64,000 bases of DNA from Trichococcus palustris (GCF_900114465.1 NZ_FOTD01000002.1:1-64000); one strand, 5' to 3'; positions 34,983-44,755 are shown, numbered from the stretch's first letter. Program-made: numbers and translations. The notes: generated by a model from the sequence alone, not told the origin.

Positions 34983-35157
34983 GTTGTTTCCCCCATATTC
35001 TTATTATTTATCGATTTACATTCAATCTCTCCGTCCAAGAAATGGATCATTCCTTTGGACCTATTTATTAAACCTTAACACGACAACACCTATTTGAATA
35101 TTATGCGTTATCGAACAAGCTTGAACGGAATTTCCGAACACCAAAAGGCAAAACCAA

Positions 35158-36054
35158 TCAGCCTAAAAGTTCCCTGACTATTTCCATATATCTTTTTGCG
35201 ATGGGGCTCAGTCTCCGTTGGTGCGAGTAGATGAAACCGATCGTATTTTTTTGATCCACATCGACCGGGACGACTACAATATGATCTTGCGCATCTGATT
35301 TCAATAATCCCGATCCTACCAAATAACCGTTCGTTACGGCCAAAAGGTTCAATACCGTCCCTCTATCGCTCGCGCTGATCCGTTTTGCGCCTGGATCAAC
35401 CTGGATAGACTCTTCCATCAACTGCAGGGTGCTGTTTTTGCTCTGATCAAAGGAAATGACAGGGTATGGCTTCAGCTCTTCCATAGCTATTTTTTCCTGC
35501 TTCGCTAAAGGATGGTCGCCTCTGAGGAACACATGTGGCTGGAACTCGACCAGCGGATCGAAATGTAAATCATATTCCTTCAAATATTTTTTCATGACTT
35601 TTCCGTTGAACTCGTTGAGGTACACAAAACCGATTTCGCTGGAAGCCATGTAAACGTTGTTCAGCACCTCATACGTGCTTGTTTCCAAAAAGCGGAAATT
35701 ATAGGGTTCTTCCTTGTTTTCCGATACCAATCTGGCAAATCCTTCCGATGCAAAATCATAATGCTGGCTGGATACCGAAAATAGTTTTGTATTTATAGTA
35801 GTGCTTAAATAGTGGTTATCCAACTGATCCGCCTGTCCAACGATCTGTTCCGCGAATTCCAAAAAACGTGCCCCTTCGGCCGTCATTTCTATCCCTTTCT
35901 TAGAACGCGCAAAGATTTGGATGTTGTATTCCTCCTCCAGATCCTTGATGCTCGAGGATAAACTGGATTGAGCCATATACAGCTGTCTTGCGGCCTCTCG
36001 AAAAGTGCCAAACTTGGCAACCGTGATGACATACCTTAATTGTTGAAGATTCAT
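35158..36054 (-). CDS. LysR-family transcriptional regulator
   Basis: A 298-residue LysR protein: N-terminal winged HTH (MNLQQLRYVITVAKFGTFRE, AQSSLSSSIKDLEEE) and a C-terminal inducer-binding domain of two lobes. It resembles the CysR/CmbR-type regulators of sulfur amino-acid genes in Lactobacillales, and cysK 175 bases downstream would fit as target. That is inference from position. The effector is unknown. Confidence 0.87.
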   Translation of the reverse strand: MNLQQLRYVITVAKFGTFREAARQLYMAQSSLSSSIKDLEEEYNIQIFARSKKGIEMTAEGARFLEFAEQIVGQADQLDNHYLSTTINTKLFSVSSQHYDFASEGFARLVSENKEEPYNFRFLETSTYEVLNNVYMASSEIGFVYLNEFNGKVMKKYLKEYDLHFDPLVEFQPHVFLRGDHPLAKQEKIAMEELKPYPVISFDQSKNSTLQLMEESIQVDPGAKRISASDRGTVLNLLAVTNGYLVGSGLLKSDAQDHIVVVPVDVDQKNTIGFIYSHQRRLSPIAKRYMEIVRELLG

Positions 36055-36120
36055 TGCTATTCCCCCTTCGTCTTGCTTTCTCGTTCACTTAACGTTTGCA
36101 TCGCTTTCCCGGCAGCAAAG

Positions 36121-36249
36121 AGCGTAAGCTTTTTGCGCATCAGCCGAGTCGCAAGCCTATACATCGAAGTGCCTAATGGCTGATGGCGCTGCAACGCTTA
36201 TAAAAAAGCATAAAAAAGTGCATATGCGTTTTGGTAAACACATATGCAC
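36121..36249. repeat. Structured intergenic segment upstream of the LysR gene
   Basis: AGCGT...GCGCATCAGCC (36121-36145) pairs with GGCTGATGGCGC...ACGCT (36178-36198), one bulge. Beside it GTGCATATG and CATATGCAC (36218-36249) form a perfect inverted repeat. The gap 36055-36523 has no credible gene. It may be a leader structure or a small mobile repeat. Confidence 0.45.
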
Positions 36250-36523
36250 CGATTCTTTATCAAATTGATGATTCCCTATGTACAGATGAACGACGGATAC
36301 TGATATAGCTACAGTTTTCCGTGCGCTAACAAACTGAATCTGCATATTCAAAAGGAAGTCCAAAAGATGATACGGATGTACATATATGTTTGACATAACA
36401 CATCATACAGCACATGCAACACATCATCTTTTTCATGAACACTTCCCCTTTCCTTACGCATCTATTTTCATTTTTTTAATTATTCTTTAATGGTAATTAG
36501 TATACCTATTCTCTTGCTTTAAT

Positions 36524-37414
36524 TCAACAACTTTTTTCGGTTTCTTGTTCTGCTGCTTCATTCTGTTCCGTTTCGTTCCCCGCTTGCCCATCATAGTCCT
36601 CAAGGAAATGATGTCTGCCCTCAGAATCGCGGTATGCAATGATGTTCTCGATGTTGACGTTCTGTACGCTCCGATAGATATTCAAATCGATGAGTTCGCT
36701 TGTCTTCCGCAGTTGGCTGATCAGATTCTTCATTTCCTTTCGTTTCTGACCTCCTCCGGCATTGTTGAGGATGGCGCAATTTTCGGTAAAGCAGCAGGCG
36801 CACTGGATGAATGCCAACTCATTGTAGTCCTTCCAAGTGATGATGTCCTCCTCTTTCACTTTGTAAAGGGGCCGAATCAATTCCATCCCCTCATAATTTT
36901 TGCTTGGCAGCTTCGGCATCATCGTTTCAATGGAGCCGCTGTACATCATATTCATCAATATTGTTTCAATGACATCGTCGAAATGATGCCCCAAAGCGAT
37001 TTTATTGCATCCAAGGTCCTGGGCATTTTTATAAAGATGCCCTCTTCTCATCCGCGCGCATTTGTAGCACGGTGACACTTCCTCTTCTTCCACAACATCA
37101 AATATGTTCGACTGGAAGACAGTGAGCGGCACAGCCAGCAGTTCAGCATTCTCGATCACTTTTTTACGGTTCATTTCATTGTATCCCGGATCCATCGCAA
37201 GAAACACCAGTTCGAATGTCATCATGCTGTGCCGTTGCAGTTCCTGCATCATCTTTGCCAGCAGCATGGAGTCTTTCCCTCCTGAAATGCAGACCGCTAT
37301 TTTATCGCCGTCCTTAATCAGTTCAAACTCCTGAACCCCCTTTATGAATGGCCGCCAAAGTTGCTTCCGATATTTTTTGATGATGCTTCTTTCGATATCT
37401 TTATATTTTTCCAT
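36524..37414 (-). CDS. ttcA: tRNA 2-thiocytidine synthetase-like (TtcA) protein
   Basis: A 296-residue PP-loop ATPase with SGGKDSMLLA (about residue 44), the CxxC cluster motif PCYKCARMRRG (about 116) and LGHHFDDVIETILMN. A third cysteine site is at IQCACCF (about 205). This is the TtcA/TtuA layout, in which an Fe-S cluster helps thiolate tRNA. TtcA (s2C32) is the nearest named type, but Gram-positive members are less studied. The C-terminal ~25 residues are a Glu/Gln-rich tail. Confidence 0.8.
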   Translation of the reverse strand: MEKYKDIERSIIKKYRKQLWRPFIKGVQEFELIKDGDKIAVCISGGKDSMLLAKMMQELQRHSMMTFELVFLAMDPGYNEMNRKKVIENAELLAVPLTVFQSNIFDVVEEEEVSPCYKCARMRRGHLYKNAQDLGCNKIALGHHFDDVIETILMNMMYSGSIETMMPKLPSKNYEGMELIRPLYKVKEEDIITWKDYNELAFIQCACCFTENCAILNNAGGGQKRKEMKNLISQLRKTSELIDLNIYRSVQNVNIENIIAYRDSEGRHHFLEDYDGQAGNETEQNEAAEQETEKSC

Positions 37415-37597
37415 TTATTGTGTTTTCCTTTCGGTTCCTGTCTGCCGAATCATCCGTATCCATCCTGTTTCCTATGCAGACCTTCTTTGTTCGTCACGAT
37501 ATTTTAACACGGCAGGAATGGAAGGAACAGTGTTTATTCATTCTTTGGATACGCCAAAAATTCCTTATTCCCTAACTATTAATCGTAAACGTGTTCC

Positions 37598-37694
37598 AAA
37601 AAGCAGACCCGACGTCACTTCACGAATAATGCTCAGATGGTTTGCAACCATCCTCCACTTATTCGCTCCAGTGATTCGGGTCTGAACGCTTTTT
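37598..37694. repeat. 97-base near-perfect palindrome
   Basis: Nested arms: AAAAAGC/GCTTTTT, CAGACCCG/CGGGTCTG, TCACT/AGTGA, CGAATA/TATTCG and ATGGTT-TGC-AACCAT. It follows rtcB and could terminate it (T5 on both strands), but it is several times longer than needed. Compare 15786-15902. Confidence 0.65.
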
Positions 37695-37747
37695 GTCACA
37701 CTCTCTTCTTTAACAGGTTGGGTCTTTCGTTGCATTGCGAGCAGCGG

Positions 37748-38992
37748 CTATCCTTTCACAACACCCAGCGTTTCCAGCTTGCGGATAGGCTCAATCAAAT
37801 CCAGTTCATTGGCGATGACAAAATCGATGTTTTTATAGGCAAAACGAGCTTCTTCCCCTATGTCGCGTTTCCTTGTCTTCCCCAGAAAAATGCCCTTCGC
37901 TTCAAGATCGAGGATTGTTTCTTCCGCACTGAACGTTTCCATCGCCTCTTTCCTGCTAATCTGGCGGCCGGCCCCGTGCGAGCAAGAATGAAAACTCTCT
38001 GGATTGCCTTTCCCCTTGACCAGATAGGAACTAGCCCCCATTGCGCCAGGGATGATTCCCCATTCGCCTTCCCCGGCCCGTATGGCGCCTTTCCGATGAA
38101 CCCAGACCATCTTCCCGGCATGTTCTTCGTAAGCGGCATAATTATGGTGACAGTCGATCGGTTCGGACAGTTCAACCTCGGTAAAAGCTGCATATTCGGC
38201 AACAAGGTGACGGATGATTTCGATGACAATTCCTATAATTTTCGCCCTGTTCTCTTTGGCGAATGCCATGGCAAATTCCATCCATCGGATATATTCCTTG
38301 CCGATGTCACTGTCGGTCGCTAGATAAGCCAAATTCCACTCCGGAGGAACGGGCGAATGCTGCATGTTTAGTTGCTTCGCCTTATCATCAAAATAATCGC
38401 AGACAGCCTTCCCGACATTTCGCGAACCGGTATGGACCATCACGCCCAGGAATCCCTGCTCATCCGTTTGCAGCTCGATAAAGTGATTCCCGCCGCCAAG
38501 TGTCCCTATTTGAAAATAGGCCTCATCCAGCACATAGGCGAGATCCTGGGCCGGCCCAGCCTTTTCCTGTTCTTCTACATACCAAGAAAACTTCCGGACA
38601 GCCTCGCTTGCTTTTTTGCGCTTATGCTTCTCATAGCCGTTCGGGATGCTCCGTAGGATGTTGCTGACGATTATTTGCGCTAATTTCCCGTCGGGCGTCT
38701 CTTCCGTAATAAGGATTTCCACGGGAATATTGGTTTGCACAAAAGTCATGCCACAACCGATATCGGCCCCGACTGCATTCGGGACGATCATTCCTTCAGC
38801 AGCCAAGATGCCTCCGATGGGCATGCCGTAGCCGGCGTGGGCATCCGGCATGAGGGCAATCCGCTGGTAGGCAAAAGGCAGATTAGCCAGATTCATTGCT
38901 TGCTCCAGACAAATCCTATCCAGTTGGCCTGTATTCTCAAGCCAAATCTTGATCGGCACTTTCTGTTCGGATGGTTCAAATAACGTGAACAT
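37748..38992 (-). CDS. rtcB: RNA-splicing ligase RtcB
   Basis: A 414-residue GTP-dependent RNA ligase that joins 3'-phosphate (or cyclic phosphate) and 5'-OH ends. The Mn-binding motifs are all present: MPDAHAGYG, VGADIGCGM, GGGNHF (about 183), HTGSRNVG and HHNYAA. The guanylated His lies in SCSHGAGRQ (about residue 346). No archease, RtcA or RtcR is adjacent. It belongs to the short RtcB group of about 400 residues. Role is RNA repair, possibly ribosome or tRNA repair under stress. Confidence 0.95.
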   Translation of the reverse strand: MFTLFEPSEQKVPIKIWLENTGQLDRICLEQAMNLANLPFAYQRIALMPDAHAGYGMPIGGILAAEGMIVPNAVGADIGCGMTFVQTNIPVEILITEETPDGKLAQIIVSNILRSIPNGYEKHKRKKASEAVRKFSWYVEEQEKAGPAQDLAYVLDEAYFQIGTLGGGNHFIELQTDEQGFLGVMVHTGSRNVGKAVCDYFDDKAKQLNMQHSPVPPEWNLAYLATDSDIGKEYIRWMEFAMAFAKENRAKIIGIVIEIIRHLVAEYAAFTEVELSEPIDCHHNYAAYEEHAGKMVWVHRKGAIRAGEGEWGIIPGAMGASSYLVKGKGNPESFHSCSHGAGRQISRKEAMETFSAEETILDLEAKGIFLGKTRKRDIGEEARFAYKNIDFVIANELDLIEPIRKLETLGVVKG

Positions 38993-39092
38993 GCTTCATC
39001 CCCCATGAGTTGAAATTTATTTACCCAACGGAATTCCCGCTGGATCGGCTATCTCTTCTAAATCTTAGAAATCGTCATTATTAGACCGCAAG

Positions 39093-39716
39093 TTATTGTA
39101 GCTCAATCATATTTACGAAGGCAGCCGGAACCGTAATCTTTTCTCCAAGGGAAGAATCATAGCTTATCGATTTGGCAGCCATGCCGTAAAATTTTATATG
39201 GTCATTTTCTAAAATCCCGGATTCCATGATTTTCGATTCATATCCCAGAAAAATGACGGTGCTATCATTGTCACCGACCGCCACCAGCAATTGCGAAGAT
39301 TCCTCTCCTTGCATCACTTGAAGAACCCGCCCGGACATGGTAAACATTTCAGAATAATATGCATCGGGTGCCTGTGCCAATTGCTCATAGGTAATATCCG
39401 TCCGGTAATTTGCGGGATCTTTGAGTTTGGCATCCGCTTCAGCCTGGGCTTTAGCATTGGCCTTCGCTTCAGCCTCTTTGGTGGCCGCCTCTGCCTGTTT
39501 ATCCGCCTCTGCTTGGTCTTTGCTTTCTGCAGCCACTATCTTGTCAAAGTCAGCTTTTGCTGTTTCCGCCAACTTATCGGATGCGGTTGTTTTCGCCGTA
39601 TCCCCCTCTCCACCGAACACAACCATCATCCCGACCGCAACAACAAAAATCAACCAAAACCACCATTTTTTCAATAATGGTTTTTCTTTTGCATCATAGA
39701 TTGTCTTCTTAGCCAA
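39093..39716 (-). CDS. Membrane-anchored coiled-coil protein with C-terminal OB-like domain
   Basis: A 207-residue protein: short cytosolic start, one membrane helix (about 17-36), a charged Ala/Glu/Lys-rich helix (about 45-100, with many EAxAKA repeats) and a C-terminal beta-rich domain (about 110-205). The latter contains FTMSGRVLQVMQGEESSQLLVAVG, which resembles tRNA_anti/OB-type small domains of Gram-positive surface proteins. TTG 39716 is the likely start, with GGGAGGTG at good spacing. Function unknown. Confidence 0.65.
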   Translation of the reverse strand: MAKKTIYDAKEKPLLKKWWFWLIFVVAVGMMVVFGGEGDTAKTTASDKLAETAKADFDKIVAAESKDQAEADKQAEAATKEAEAKANAKAQAEADAKLKDPANYRTDITYEQLAQAPDAYYSEMFTMSGRVLQVMQGEESSQLLVAVGDNDSTVIFLGYESKIMESGILENDHIKFYGMAAKSISYDSSLGEKITVPAAFVNMIELQ

Positions 39717-39932
39717 GAAACACACCTCCCAGATTCTATTTCCCTTCTCATCCGCTCGTTCCGACAACATTTCCCGCCTCTTATTCCGGTGGCAGAAAGT
39801 GGGGATTTTTTCATTTATATTTGCCTTTATTATACCGCTAAAGGATAGGTAAGCGGTATTAATTCGCTAGCAATTTTCTCGATCCGCAAGCAAGGCAGCA
39901 AATAGTCAAGCCGCCTATGGGCTAACTGCTCC

Positions 39933-39961
39933 TGCACAATAATGGGTTATTAGGGTATAAT
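39933..39961 (+). promoter_or_regulatory. Promoter of the 85-aa gene
   Basis: TGCACA (39933-39938), 17-base spacer, TATAAT (39956-39961). Confidence 0.6.
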
Positions 39962-40005
39962 GATTATTGCTCGACAAGTGTCAGAAACAAAAAGGAGGTC
40001 CACAC

Positions 40006-40263
40006 ATGGACTTAGAAAAACTGATTGAAATGATTGCAGCATTCAAAGCAAACCACACAAATAGCACCATCGATTTCTTGGTGCACCCGCAGAGAGACCT
40101 TGATGATAAATTTGCAGAACTATTGATTGTTGAAGTGTTAGAGGATTCCGAAGGCAATACGACTATCGGGGATGAAGAAGCTCTTATGACGGTAGATAAT
40201 CCTTCAACGGAAGACCTATCCGAGCTGGAGAACATTGCCCAAGCGCTGCACAGATACCTTTAA
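40006..40263 (+). CDS. Small acidic protein of unknown function (85 aa)
   Basis: It starts MDLEKLIEMIAAFKANHTN after AAGGAGGTCC. Soluble and very acidic, with the pattern of a small alpha/beta domain (STIDFLVHPQRDLDDKFAELLIVEVLE). It has its own promoter and a strong terminator. I do not recognise the family. Confidence 0.65.
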   Translation: MDLEKLIEMIAAFKANHTNSTIDFLVHPQRDLDDKFAELLIVEVLEDSEGNTTIGDEEALMTVDNPSTEDLSELENIAQALHRYL

Positions 40264-40289
40264 GCCCGCACAAAAAACCGTGCCACCAT

Positions 40290-40334
40290 AAGCCAAAAAA
40301 CCACCGTTCCGTTTAGGGATGGTGGTTTTGGCTT
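40290..40334. terminator. Bidirectional terminator
   Basis: AAGCCAAAAAACCACC and GGTGGTTTTGGCTT pair between convergent genes. Confidence 0.8.
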
Positions 40335-40350
40335 CTCAATCATCGTTTTT

Positions 40351-41571
40351 TTATTTTTTAATGTCGCGCATCAAGACTTCTTTTGAAGTGCCCAATAAAA
40401 TGGATTTTTCAGAAGGACGAAGCGTTCCCAAGTTCTCATCGCGGCCTTGCAGAACGACGCGCGGGCTTGGATGTTCCCTGGATTCGACAGCTTCTTGGAC
40501 CAATTTTTGGGTATCGTCATCCAGATAACGATTGAACAGGACGCAAAGTTTTACATCCTGCAATTGCGTCATCATATCGAAATCGCCCGTGCTGTCGCCG
40601 AACAACATCAGTGGTTGCTGATTGTTGTTCTCAGGCATCAGAACTTCGGTTATGACAGCTGTTTTGCCTTCCCCTTTGGTGATGTGTTTGTCTGGCTGCA
40701 TACCATGTTGAATCATCCCGTCCGCATCTTTCGTATAGTACATACCAATGATGTATTCGGGATTTAGGTTATAGCCAAAATCAGCGTGCGTTGCAGCAGT
40801 TTTTACCACGTCAACGGGGGATGCTGAAATGACATAAACTTTGATGCCATTTTCTTTAAGCACTTGATAAAGCTCTGTCAGTTCTTGAGGAAAAGCTAAA
40901 CCCGTTTCATAACTGGAACTGATCACCCCGGCTTTTCCCGGCAACTCTTCCGGACTGGCCAGGGTCACCCGCTCGAATTTACCGAACTGCAGCCAATAGC
41001 TTATCGATTGATAAGCCAACTCACTCAATTCTTCGCTCGTGCGCCCAGCGAACAAATATGTCATCCAAGGATAGCCCGCTTTACGCTTGAATTTGCCGTT
41101 GATGACCGTATAAAACAGGCGGAGCTTCGCTGCAAAATCTTGGTATTGCAGGCTGTTTTTCGTCTCTTCCAAAGACTCGGTGCCGCCTTGCCCAAAACCT
41201 TCATAGTAATTGTACAGCCAGGTGTAATCCGCCGTTATGTCATCTGTAATATTCCGGATGGTTGCTTTTGAATTATTTTGGTCCAATAGATCATCGAAAG
41301 CTGCAATACCGGCTGCAACGCCATCCGTTAAAACCGCATGGAATTGTTCAGGCGTCAGCTTATAGTTGAGATGCAGCATCATGTAAAGCATCAGGAGGTC
41401 TTCTATATCCATGATGGCGGATGTATTGTCAAAATCGAACACCACGTATGGCGGTTTATCCGGATTGTAGCTGTTGCTTTGAATGCCATAAGCTGCAATC
41501 ACGTCACAAAGGGCTTGATAGGTACGCGGTGCCCAGTTTTTTTCGGAAAGATGTTTAAAATTTTCTGCCAA
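40351..41571 (-). CDS. HAD-family phosphatase (phosphoserine-phosphatase-like)
   Basis: A 406-residue haloacid-dehalogenase protein. Motif I is VVFDFDNTSAI (nucleophile Asp, about 46), motif II VYVISASP (about 248), and motif IV LMLFGDSTGDFDMM (about 330). A large helical cap (about 60-220) separates motifs I and II. It belongs to the PSP-like branch; the larger size means the substrate is unclear. TTG 41571 is chosen since AAAGGAG lies 9 bases upstream; GTG 41580 is too close. Confidence 0.82.
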   Translation of the reverse strand: MAENFKHLSEKNWAPRTYQALCDVIAAYGIQSNSYNPDKPPYVVFDFDNTSAIMDIEDLLMLYMMLHLNYKLTPEQFHAVLTDGVAAGIAAFDDLLDQNNSKATIRNITDDITADYTWLYNYYEGFGQGGTESLEETKNSLQYQDFAAKLRLFYTVINGKFKRKAGYPWMTYLFAGRTSEELSELAYQSISYWLQFGKFERVTLASPEELPGKAGVISSSYETGLAFPQELTELYQVLKENGIKVYVISASPVDVVKTAATHADFGYNLNPEYIIGMYYTKDADGMIQHGMQPDKHITKGEGKTAVITEVLMPENNNQQPLMLFGDSTGDFDMMTQLQDVKLCVLFNRYLDDDTQKLVQEAVESREHPSPRVVLQGRDENLGTLRPSEKSILLGTSKEVLMRDIKK

Positions 41572-41680
41572 GACTAACACTCCTTTTAAATGAAAATATC
41601 ATTAGAATCCATTCTAACAAAAAAAAACGATGCCTGCATCATATATCATTGATTTGTGCCCATCTATTTGCCGAAATTGA

Positions 41681-41730
41681 AAAGAAGATAAAGCACCTGG
41701 CAGAGTTGGATTCTGACAGATGCTTTATCT
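41681..41730 (-). terminator. Terminator of the amt gene
   Basis: On the complement AGATAAAGCA and TGCTTTATCT pair, followed by TCTTTT. Confidence 0.7.
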
Positions 41731-41814
41731 TTCATTCGGATGGCCTGAGACAAAAACTTCAACCGCTCGGCCGCTCAAACTTTTCATTTGAAAACGAAAA
41801 CTTATTTGCTTCGA

Positions 41815-43587
41815 TCAGGAAGTCGCACGCAATAAATCTGTATCTTTATTGTACGTCAATGCTTGTGCGCCTTCTTCGCCGGTGCTCACGCGGATTACGT
41901 TCTCAACATCATAGACAAATATTTTTCCGTCTCCGATATTGCCTGTATATAACGCTTGTCTGGCAGTTTCAATCACTTGTTGGAGAGGTACTTTGCTGAT
42001 TACGACTTCCACCCGGATTTTAGGCAACAAATCAGCATCGGTCTCTACTCCGCGATAATAAGTTGTATGGCCTTTCTGCACACCATAACCAAAGACATTG
42101 ACTACTGTCATGCCGGTGATGCCGATGCCGTTCAAAGCTTTTTTCAGATGATCGAATTTACTTTCATTGATCAATATTTCCACTTTCGTCAGTTTTGCAG
42201 TTTGAGGTGACGGGTTGCTTGGATATGTTGTTGCGTGGTTTTCCACAACAACCGCTTCGTCTAGAGCGACCACTCCTGCACCAAAATGCCTGTTCGGAGA
42301 AATGGATTGATTTGCCGGGACTGCAGTTGCATCATGCACACTACCAACAGAAAGGCTTCCAGCGCTGACAGAACCATAAGCCGTTTCTCCGTGCAAGGAA
42401 TAGTCCAAACCATCTTCCTCTTCTTCCTCAGTGACCCTGACCGGCATAACTAAGCTGATCAGTTTTAAGATGGCAAAGGATATTATTGCTGAATAAGCAA
42501 TAACCGCAACGATGCTGATGATTTCAGCGATCAGCAGTGAAGTATTTCCGTCGACCAATCCGCCTGTTATATCGGGATTGATAGCGGATGTTGCGAAAAT
42601 CCCTGCTGAGATGCCGCCCCAAATTCCGCCTACGCCATGACAGCCAAAAGCATCGAGTGCATCATCATAGCCGATTTTCTTTTTCAATGCAGTGACAGCG
42701 AAGAAACACAGCAAACCACCGATGAATCCGATAATCATAGCCGAGAATGGGCTAACGTAACCGGCACTTTGCGTAATGGAGCCAAGTCCTGCTATTATCC
42801 CACTGACCAGGCCTAAAGCAGTCGGTCTTTTGTGGAGCACCCATTCGCACATGATCCAACTGAATCCAGCCGCAGCTCCCGATACCATCGTGGTGATGAA
42901 AGCATTCATTGCAATGCCGTTCATGCTGAGGGCGCTGCCTGCGTTGAAACCGAACCATCCAAAAAGCAACAAGCCAGCGCCAATCATCGTCATCGGGATG
43001 TTATGCGGTCTGACCGAATCTTTGTTGATTCTTTTTCCGACAAAGATGGCAGCCACAAGTGCTGAAATGCCGGCGCTGACGTGAATGACCGTTCCGCCCG
43101 CGAAATCGAGAGCGCCCATTTGTCTTATCCAACCGCCATTGCCCCATACCCAATGAGCAATCGGGTCGTAAACCAAGGTTGTCCATAGCAATACGAACGC
43201 AAGGAACGCCGGGAATTTCATTCTTTCCGCAACGCTTCCGGAAATGATTGCAGGGGTGATGATAGCAAAAGCTAATTGAAACATCATGAATAACTGATGC
43301 GGAATTGTCGGAGCATAATCGACAGGGGCAAAACCAACATTTTTAAGAAAAGCAAATGAAAAGTCGCCGATAATCGAGTGGTCTCCTCCGAATGACAAGG
43401 AATAACCGATAAGTATCCATTGTATGACAACAACTACAATAGCCGCATAACTATGCATGGTTGTACTCAGAACATTTTTTGCCCTGACCATCCCTCCGTA
43501 AAATAAAGATAAAGCTGGGGTCATCAGCAGAACCATTACCGTTGCGAGGAACATGAAAGTCGTGTCCGCCATATTGATATTCTCCAT
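41815..43587 (-). CDS. amt: Ammonium transporter fused to a P-II domain (Amt-GlnB)
   Basis: A 590-residue fusion. Residues about 5-405 form the 11-helix Amt channel, with DFAGGTVIHVSAG and the conserved pore histidines (CHGVGGIWGG). A linker (about 410-470) follows. From KLTKVEILINESKFDHLKKA (about 472) to the end it is a complete P-II signalling protein. The T-loop reads GHTTYYRG, with the Tyr used for uridylylation present, and the ATP/2-oxoglutarate signature is TGNIGDGKIFVYDVENVIRV. P-II proteins plug Amt channels; here plug and channel are one chain. AAAGGAG precedes ATG 43587. No separate glnK is adjacent. Confidence 0.93.
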   Translation of the reverse strand: MENINMADTTFMFLATVMVLLMTPALSLFYGGMVRAKNVLSTTMHSYAAIVVVVIQWILIGYSLSFGGDHSIIGDFSFAFLKNVGFAPVDYAPTIPHQLFMMFQLAFAIITPAIISGSVAERMKFPAFLAFVLLWTTLVYDPIAHWVWGNGGWIRQMGALDFAGGTVIHVSAGISALVAAIFVGKRINKDSVRPHNIPMTMIGAGLLLFGWFGFNAGSALSMNGIAMNAFITTMVSGAAAGFSWIMCEWVLHKRPTALGLVSGIIAGLGSITQSAGYVSPFSAMIIGFIGGLLCFFAVTALKKKIGYDDALDAFGCHGVGGIWGGISAGIFATSAINPDITGGLVDGNTSLLIAEIISIVAVIAYSAIISFAILKLISLVMPVRVTEEEEEDGLDYSLHGETAYGSVSAGSLSVGSVHDATAVPANQSISPNRHFGAGVVALDEAVVVENHATTYPSNPSPQTAKLTKVEILINESKFDHLKKALNGIGITGMTVVNVFGYGVQKGHTTYYRGVETDADLLPKIRVEVVISKVPLQQVIETARQALYTGNIGDGKIFVYDVENVIRVSTGEEGAQALTYNKDTDLLRATS

Positions 43588-44371
43588 TTTATTATTCTCC
43601 TTTGATTGAATATATTTAATTTGTGCTTAACTCTTGAGCAAATTATATATTCAAAAAAGAAGATAGTCATTTCGTTTCTGACAAGTCATGGGATGATATG
43701 TTACATGAGGTTGGTATTCCACCCAACGAAATGATAACGTTCACAATGCAGAACGATTTAAACAGTTGCCTATTCTGTCTGTTGCTGCTGTCCGTTCGCA
43801 AAAATATGCCCCGCGGTGATTGCGGGGTGACGATCCTCATCGCTCCTTCCGTGCCGGGCAAAGGAAGTTAAACTAAAAAATGCACCATTTCAGGGTTCTA
43901 CGCCTTTTTTCTATGGAAATACATTCAGAAATAGATGATCGTTCGGTGATTTCATACCATAAGCAATGCGTTCTCTGACTGCGGAACGTATCCATCATTT
44001 GTATTTTCTTTGCCTTGCGCACCATCCACCAAGCTGCGATCATTGTGTGAATATGCTCACATAACCTTTCGTTGGCGAAAAAGGAAATAGGGGGGAAAGG
44101 CTTGTCAGATAAGCTTTTTCTGTGGCTTCTATCAATAAACTGGCAAATTTCAAAAAAGGTGAATATTTGGCGATTGGATGACATTGAGGGAGCTCTTGTT
44201 TCATTGATTTTTCCTTTTTTTGCACCACAAGATGACTTCCGCATGGAAGTGTTTCTGCTTATGGATGTCAGTTTCCGCCGTCACTCGTCTTGAAACGCCG
44301 GAATGCAACCGCTAACTTAATTCGTCGAAAATGAAGTATAATTTAAGTGAGAGCAATAGAGGAGGGGGGGA
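43588..44371. other. Gene-poor stretch
   Basis: About 780 bases with no convincing gene; overlapping frames on both strands lack ribosome binding sites or recognisable sequence. A small hairpin CCCCGC-N7-GCGGGG lies at about 43809-43827. Confidence 0.4.
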
Positions 44372-44755
44372 ATGTTCGATTTCATGAAAAAATACCCGGC
44401 GCTTTATTGTTGGTTCCCATGTTCATCACAGCCATCATTTACACGTTCTGGCCCACCCTATTCCAAATCGGCGGGGCTACCCAGGCAGTATTTTCAGCCT
44501 AGGGCATCAGCGCCATCACTTTCATCGCCGTCATCTGCAGCACAAATCCAACCCTTTTCTTGTCGTTGATGAGCGATTAGGGCGATGAGCGCGATCGGGA
44601 TGCTTTCGGGTTGCTCGGCTTGATGGCTGTGCCGACGGTGCCTTTGCTGATCATCAATCGTTCACTGGGGACAGGTGCCGACTTGGTTGCCGATCATTTC
44701 AATCTTATTCCCGTTGCTGCTCGGGATTATTCTCGGGAACCTGGATGAAGCAGCC
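44372..44755 (+). pseudogene. kdgT: Degraded 2-keto-3-deoxygluconate permease (KdgT)
   Basis: GAGGAGG precedes ATG 44372 and MFDFMKKYPA, then the frame shifts. In other frames the DNA still reads VPMFITAIIYTFWPTLFQIG, TNPTLFLSLMSD, then AFGLLGLMAVPTVPLLI and finally an ILGNLDEA-like end. Comparison with KdgT proteins shows a large internal deletion, at least two in-frame stops and frameshifts. Dead gene; a sign that hexuronate catabolism was lost here. Confidence 0.6.

Noticed and set aside
36121-36198. T-box or cysteine riboswitch upstream of the LysR/cysK genes
   Set aside because: No T-box antiterminator consensus and no specifier loop; only a plain stem is visible.
36157-36396. 79-codon ORF on the complement in the ttcA/LysR gap
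   Set aside because: No ribosome binding site, composition unlike a protein, and it overlaps the inverted repeats at 36121-36249.
43873-44293. Overlapping ORFs on both strands
   Set aside because: They exclude each other, start without good ribosome binding sites and show no recognisable sequence.
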